The position numbers and the translations under genes were made by a program. Under the pieces are notes generated by a model, which saw only the letters and a program-made list of their open reading frames with translations, had not been told where the DNA came from and did no database searches. Of a DNA stretch of 64,000 nt, positions 58,300 through 64,000 are shown one piece after another. The DNA is from Terfezia claveryi. Lineage: Eukaryota; Ascomycota; Pezizomycetes; Pezizales; Pezizaceae. Where the stretch lies: assembly GCA_015179025.1 (NCBI GenBank), contig WHUX01000050.1:248001-312000 (forward strand), given 5' to 3'. Every line of letters begins with the position of its first letter. The first letter of the stretch is position 1.

Positions 58300-58799
58300 G
58301 AGTTGCATCCGGAACCAAACGAGACCAACGCGGGAAACTACAATGGCCTCCGAAGAGGTTTCTCCCTGCTCGGCAGTTTCTCAACCCTCCCAGTTCCGGT
58401 ATCGGAGATCTCATCAACACATTGGGTTTGTACCCCCATCTGAAGGAAGTTATTTCCGGCGAATGCGGAAACCCTGAGCGACAGCAAAGCGCGCCCTATG
58501 TCGTCACTACCTTCTCTCACCCTCCAGCCCGATTGGAAGCTTTCATCGGCATTACTGTACAATGCCTGCACAAAGGAACGGGGAGGTATGTACTGATCCA
58601 CGACGATGGAAAAGTAAGGGCCTTCACCTTCCCGGCTGGGCTGAGCTGGACGTGGATAAGGGTGAGAGGATGTAATGGGTTGTAGGCGGTGGGATCTGGA
58701 AAAGCCAGCTGGTCACTAGAAGAACAAGACGAGGGCCTATTGAGAGCTGAGGTAAGTGCTGGGCTCGGAGTGGTCTTAAAACTTGTCCAACTACAATAA
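58297..58799 (+). CDS. Unrecognised gene, 5' end not located
   Basis: One frame stays open from about 58297 (after an in-frame TAA) to a GTAAGG donor at 58613/58614. A 72-base intron (58614-58685) then continues in phase to 58686-58799, ending VVLKLVQLQ before TAA. The joined product has coding character: GIGDLINTLGLYPHLKEVIS, TTFSHPPARLEAFIGITVQC, GTGRYVLIHDDGKAVGSGKA and SWSLEEQDEGLLRAE. No ATG lies in this frame, so the start must be in an upstream exon not found here, or the gene is broken. ATG 58343 in another frame runs only about 45 codons. I do not recognise the family; the DDGKAVGSGKASWSLEEQDE region might be an alpha/beta fold. Confidence 0.45.
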
Positions 58800-59722
58800 G
58801 ATACCCATGCGGCTGTGTCATGAAGGCTGTCATACTGCATTTCCCTTCGACCGTCACGAAATTCTGACGGAAGAGCGTTCGGAGAGCTCGTCGAGCGTGA
58901 GGAGGGAATAAAGAAGTTTACCCGGGTAATTACATATTACATATACCTCATGGGCAAGGGGCCACCCACCGGCTGTTCATCAGCAAACTAGGGCTGAATC
59001 GAGACAGCATCTACGAATCATCATCTATGGGACCGCTGCCTTGGAGAAGGTGCAGCTCTTTCTCTGCGCTGTCTCCCGGAAAAATGATTTATCCGCCAGA
59101 AATAGGCCAACCTACTTCGGGTCTTGTTCTTCATACAAGTTTCCCTGTTTGCATGTGACGTTCGGGCCGCTTATTCGCTAGCGTCGCTGTCGACCAACGA
59201 TTCGTGGACAACACAGCAGCGCCAGCCAGTATCGCTCAGCTGGCTTGTATCGGTCTCGTCGGTGAATGTCTTAATTCCCGCTTAGAAGAAGCAAAAGAAT
59301 TACGGCTTGCATCTGAGTACGAGTCCCACCTGTTTTAGAGCGCAGTGCATGAATTCGGTTAGCCGGCCACATTCAGCCCATATTTTGTTGGTTGGATATC
59401 GAAAGGCAGATTCCAATAAAAACCTCCTTCCCTTCCCTCGTTTGTAGGTAGTGCGTCTTACATTATTTTACGTTTCTTGAGTTGCTGGGAGCTTGTTCCT
59501 GCGTATACATACCACCACATATCATTTGTTGCACAGCAAAGTTCACCAATTGCAACAGTTACCACACCACAAGCTTCGTTTCTTGCCGTCTGTTACGATT
59601 CTCGGTATTTCGCGCATTACATCGCCATCCCATCCCATTTCCAAAAATCTTGAAGGAATATAGTCAAATCGATTATACTGAGCTCGGCATCCACAGCGTA
59701 ATCGGCAGGGCAACTACCCACA
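58800..59722. promoter_or_regulatory. Intergenic upstream of uniporter-like gene
   Basis: 0.92 kb that must contain the promoter and 5' leader of the plus-strand gene starting at 59723. CT-rich stretches occur near 59420-59440 and 59570-59660. No coding region is supported. Confidence 0.45.
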
Positions 59723-62397
59723 ATGCCTTCTTTACACTTTGGCGGTTCTCCGTATGGCCATGTGAAACCGCCGCTACTTCAGGCCCTCTCCCTGAAGCGG
59801 AAGAAGTCTCGTGTGGCAGTCACCGCCGCCGCAGCGGTATTCAAGATCTTCACAAACACTCGTGGAAGGGATGTGATCTTAAGGCAGGGCGTCAAGTATC
59901 GCAACATGTTTCACGCCGGTAGTGGATTGGTGAGGGAGAGGCAGCCAGGGGAGGAAGTTACACAAGAGAAGGGTTGGGTAACTGATGAGGAGTCAGAGCA
60001 TTCGGAGACAGAAGAGAGTGAAGAGGAGGTTATTCCAGTCGTGGTAAAGGCAGAGGACGTAGTGGAGAGGTTGGAGGCAGAGCAAGAGACAATCGAGGAG
60101 GCAGAGGTTGTGGCAGCTGAGGAGGAATCAACAATGGATCTTATCCACGAGGCGGAAGAGGTTGCGAACACTGATTTGTTGAAGCTTGAAATTTCTTTAG
60201 CAGAAAAGGAAATACCCCAAGTGCCGGTTCCGCAAGCACTCGTGGTTCAGGCAAAGGAGGAGGTAGAGGAGGCAGAAGTGTTGCCTGCGCAGGAGTCCAC
60301 GTCAGAGGGGCCCATCGGAGAGTTCGTGGAACAAGACACTCCTGAAGTTGGGCTTCCCAAAAAAGTTGAGCAACAGGTCTCCGACGAACTACTTGTGGCT
60401 GTGGTGGAACAAGTCCCCGAGCAATTGGTTGTGGGTTTGGAACAAGTTGAAACACAGGAACCAGTGACACAAGAAAAATTCGCCGATGCTGTCTTGGTTC
60501 CCGAACCACAGCTGGAATTCGTTCTTGAACCAACACAGCCCGAACCACTCTCACTAGCATCAGTGATGAACCTCCTTGAGCCTGCAGAACGCGAGCCACT
60601 TACATTCTCGACAGTAATCAACACCCTTCAGCAGTCAAAGTTGAAGCCAGCCCCAGCGATGGTAGCTATAAAAGTTGTCGAAACATCGATGCCGGAGCCA
60701 TTCATCCCAATCGCAGTGATGGAAATTGCAGATGCCCAACAACCCAAGCCAATACTGGAAGTCAAAGAGGCCGAAGTCAGTCCGTTGGATGATATCCCAG
60801 GAGAGTTACAAGTGCAACAAGAGGATATTAAGGCTGATAACATTAATATCTTGGGGAAGATCCAAGAGGCGCAAGAGGATATCAAGACCGATGACATTGA
60901 GCAACAGACGGAAGCGGAAATACAGGAGGCACTAGTGGAACTGGAGGAGACGAAGAATCTCTCGGAGGAGTCTAGTCTAGAAGTTGAGATGGTGGATATC
61001 TCACCTAACACAACCGTAGGGACGGAGCCAGAAGTTCAGGAGACAGTGCAGATGACCGAACCACCCCTACTGCCATTGATAGAGCCGACGCTTGAAGTCC
61101 AGGTTGAGGAGTTGACAGAAGAGATTGTTGATAAGGAGAAGGTTCCTCCTATTCGTGCGCAGGCTATTTCGCCTCAGCCTCCGCAGGATACTCCAGTTTT
61201 AGCAATCAGCGAAAAACACAGTGAGCAACTCTTTGATGATGAATACGACGAGACTGAGCTGAACGAAGATGAAGAGCCTGAAGTTGAAGTCGAACTTGAG
61301 AATCTAGAACTCAAAGGTAGCTGAAATTTTCTCTACACCACAGGAAGGAACATAAGCTAACTTTATCATAACATGATCCAGGTTCACTCGAATTCACACC
61401 TTCCCATATGTTCAAACTCACCCTCCCTATACCGTCATCCGTCAATAGTCCTTCTCCATCTACAGTTGTGCTTTGTGTCAAACCCGAACAAACGCTTTTA
61501 GACCTACAGAAACTTATCAAAGTTGAACTCTACACCGCGACAGGCTCTCGTCATATATCGTTTACCACTCTGGACGTCGAACCTCCTGAGCATACCACTG
61601 AAAATGTATTTAAACCTGACTCGATAGGCTTTGCTACCAACGACAGGGAAAACTCAATCCTCCAACTTTCATGCAGTGATCCAAGCAAATTCGGTAGCAA
61701 GCCTACATGTATATCAACGCGGTGGTCGCTGTCAACTGAGATCGGTGCCTTCATAGGTGATGTTTCGAGGAGGCAATGCTTCAACATTGGTATATCCCAT
61801 ACTCCCGACAAACCTCCATCGACAACCATTCGAATTTTACTTTCTAGTTTCAACGACCGAACATTACACCAGCGCGCGCAACTGCGCAATCTCGCTCCCA
61901 ATCTATCCTCCCTCTCTGCACTCAAGTCAGAATGCGATGCAGCCGTACAGCGCACGGCTCAGAAGCGAAGCATACTGACACTTGCAATTAGTGGCTTCGC
62001 TTGCATACTGCTACCACTTGTTCTCATCACTTTCGCATATCTCTCACAATCTGGGCTACCCCCATCGTTTCGCAATTCCCAACCAGAGGAGCTGAGACTC
62101 TCACACCCGGTCACGACATATATTGTGGCGGGGCTCGCAGATATCCTCCTTCTAGCAGGTTTCGCTTACCTATGGTCCGCCTATCGCACTACAGGGCGAC
62201 ATAGCGTACCAGATCATGCTACTGTGAAGAAAGTCTACAGCGAGCGGGGATTCGATGTCGCGAAGTGGGAGGAGCTACAGACACAAAATATGAAGCTATG
62301 CAGCGAGATACGGCGAGTTGCAGCTGAGTATGGCGTAACCTGGGGCGATGAAGTCGGGCAAACAAAAGGGACAGGTACAGCTGCAACGGCAGCCTGA
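59723..62397 (+). CDS. Mitochondrial calcium uniporter-like (MCU-like) protein with long acidic N-terminal extension
   Basis: Exons 59723..61316 and 61382..62397 give 869 residues; the 65-base intron (GTAGCT...GCTAAC...ATCCAG) is in phase. Residues 540-852 match the fungal MCU-like family in order: FKLTLPIPSS and LDLQKLIKVEL (N-terminal beta-grasp-like domain), RWSLSTEIGAFIGD, helices around two membrane segments (about 728-752 and 775-799), then VYSERGFDVAKWEELQ and VAAEYGVTW. The loop that normally reads W-D-x-x-E-P-x-T-Y is LRLSHPVTTY here, so Asp and Glu of the selectivity filter are replaced by Arg and His. Residues 1-60 are basic and could act as a mitochondrial targeting region. Residues about 75-531 are Glu/Val/Pro-rich, with internal near-repeats (QEDIKADNI/QEDIKTDDI) and no known domain. 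It is unlikely to conduct Ca2+ like canonical MCU; a regulatory or structural role is inferred. Confidence 0.75.
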
Positions 62398-64000
62398 ACC
62401 GTCTCTCTTTACGTCGGTCAAACAAATTTTTTTTCTTGGGAGCTCTGCAGTGCTCTATTCAATTCTCCACTCAAACGCAACCTGAGTCATTCATTGTTCC
62501 ATTGCTTTTTACCTAACGAATTTCTTTTTTTTTACGGGATACGGATGGCTGTAGGACATTTCCATTCATCAAAACATAGAGCGTTTTGCTTCTGCGTCTC
62601 CACTTCAGAACTTTTTGTTTTCCAACTTTTCTTTTGAGTGTTTCCACTTTTTTACACTTGCATTTTTTTTCTGGGTCTCTCACATGCATCGGGTTTTCAA
62701 CGGAAAACAACAGGTATACCCTTTTCGCACTCAAAATAGCGCAAATAGATTAGGAGTTGGACTGGAAGGGAAGGAACTGGGCTAGGTTATGGGCAACAGG
62801 GCTGGAATGAGAAAAACGGTTGGATCTTTGGGTTTGGGATTTGGACTGCCCCAGGAATCAGGATCGGGTCGGGCAGGGATCGGGATCGGGATTCGTGAAT
62901 TAGAATTTGTATTTGGTTGATGATGTATATGATGACAGCATGGTTGGATTAACAACTCACCTCTTCTTCTCCGCATTATCCTACAAACAAGAAAAAACAA
63001 AGCCTTTCTTTCCTTTTTTAGTTGTTTACTTTTCGTGTGGATATCATTACTTTATCTATCGTCACAAGCATGAACTTCACGAATGGCATCTGAAGCATAT
63101 TAATACTTGCGCATATCTGTGAGCCCAAAAAGCAATAATAATAATTAAAAAAAATTTAAAAACAACCTCATACCTTCTATCATGTACCGGTAACTTACGG
63201 TGTATAATAGTATCATGGACTTCTTTGATGTAACTTTTGTTGTTACAGAGGAGATTTGCAAAAATAAATATCACATCGCGTGGGGGGCGGGGGACGGGGG
63301 AGATGGTGAGGGGAGACAATCGCCGCAAACAAACGAGGGTTAGGTATTTCCGACCACTGCCGGCCGCCCCCCCCCAAGAAAAAAAAAAAAAAAAAAAAAA
63401 ATTGTGTTTCTGAAAAAGTTAAACTGTTTAAAACTTTTTGAACTCTTTAGTTTTTGGGGAGAAGGGGGGGGAGGGGGGAGGGCGGGTTATTTATTTATTT
63501 CTTTTGGGGGGTGGGGGGTGGGAGGGAGAATAGGAGGGTGCGTGGGGCCTTACTTACAGTACTTACTGGTACCCTCCCTCCCTTGGCCCTAGAGAATTGA
63601 ATTGATGATGATAAGGACGCAAATGGCCCTCATGATTAATATAGATATATATACATAATAGTGATGATGCTCTCCCCGGGAGGCTAGGAACTTGAGTAAG
63701 TAAAACTCCTATTAACTCATGCAAACAAACTGATACAAGTGACTAATATATATATATATACATGATACATGGAAATATTTTACTTATGGTACACTCTACA
63801 GTAGGTAGGTAGGCCCTATGATACTTCCTGCTCACCTTACGAAAAGCAGCGCGTGGGGGGGGGGGGTGTTCTCCATACTTCGCCCCACAGTCTCAACCTC
63901 TCCAGCCTCCCCCCACTTCCCCTATGTACCTGTACCTGTATCCATCTGTGACTCGTGCTGGGAGGCCAGAGAGCCATCTGCATCTGTCCCTCTGCATCTG
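62398..64000. other. Low-complexity intergenic end of window
   Basis: No gene supported. It holds poly-T (62525-62534), repeated GGGATCGGG-type strings near 62865-62895, a poly-A run at 63378-63401, G-rich tracts at 63457-63540, a (TA)n at 63746-63760 and GGTA repeats near 63800-63812. Short open frames have no motifs. Confidence 0.55.

Overview
The window looks like nuclear DNA of a filamentous ascomycete (Pezizomycotina). Genes are interrupted by short introns (about 47-74 bases) with GT...CTAA(C/G)...AG signals. The products belong to families typical of these fungi: a fungal uniporter-like protein, an N5-hydroxyornithine-type siderophore acyltransferase, a formin-like GBD/FH3 protein, an FWD-1-like F-box/WD40 protein and GDP-mannose pyrophosphorylase. 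I cannot fix the class or genus from the sequence alone. All exon joins below were derived by hand from splice signals and reading-phase agreement.

Layout. 0-2.7 kb: no recognisable gene. 2.75-9 kb: SET-domain protein methyltransferase (-), GDP-mannose pyrophosphorylase (-) and a DUF1992/DnaJC28-like protein (+). 10.6-11.85 kb: broken remains of a CorA-like membrane protein gene. 13.3-19.4 kb: a GBD/FH3 protein (-) diverging from an OB-fold protein (+). 19.9-20.4 kb: a miniature inverted-repeat element. 21.5-24.25 kb: F-box/WD40 protein (+), convergent with a seven-helix membrane protein resembling APH-1 and CPBP-type proteases (-, 26.7-28.7 kb). 31.8-38.0 kb: three genes on the minus strand, a BRAP2/Etp1-type ubiquitin ligase, a siderophore acyltransferase and four-unit polyubiquitin. 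38.6-41.3 kb: a cluster of inverted-repeat ends defining at least three elements, one of which encloses a small coiled-coil/membrane gene. 43.7-44.2 kb: a small double-stranded-RNA-binding protein. 44.2-50.5 kb: gene-poor, rich in homopolymers. 50.5-62.4 kb: a TPR-SET-MYND protein (-), an F-box protein (+), a small disordered protein (-), an unrecognised small gene (+) and a mitochondrial-calcium-uniporter-like protein with a very long acidic N-terminal region (+). The last 1.6 kb is low-complexity sequence.

Functional threads. Ubiquitin recurs: polyubiquitin, a RING/UBP-finger E3, an SCF-type F-box/WD40 receptor and a second F-box protein. Two unrelated SET methyltransferases are present. 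No biosynthetic cluster, CRISPR, rRNA or convincing tRNA was found. The most interesting items are the APH-1/CPBP-like protein that keeps a Glu-Glu-x-x-Arg motif, the uniporter-like protein that has lost the acidic residues of its pore motif, and the TIR-bounded element with a cargo-like gene.
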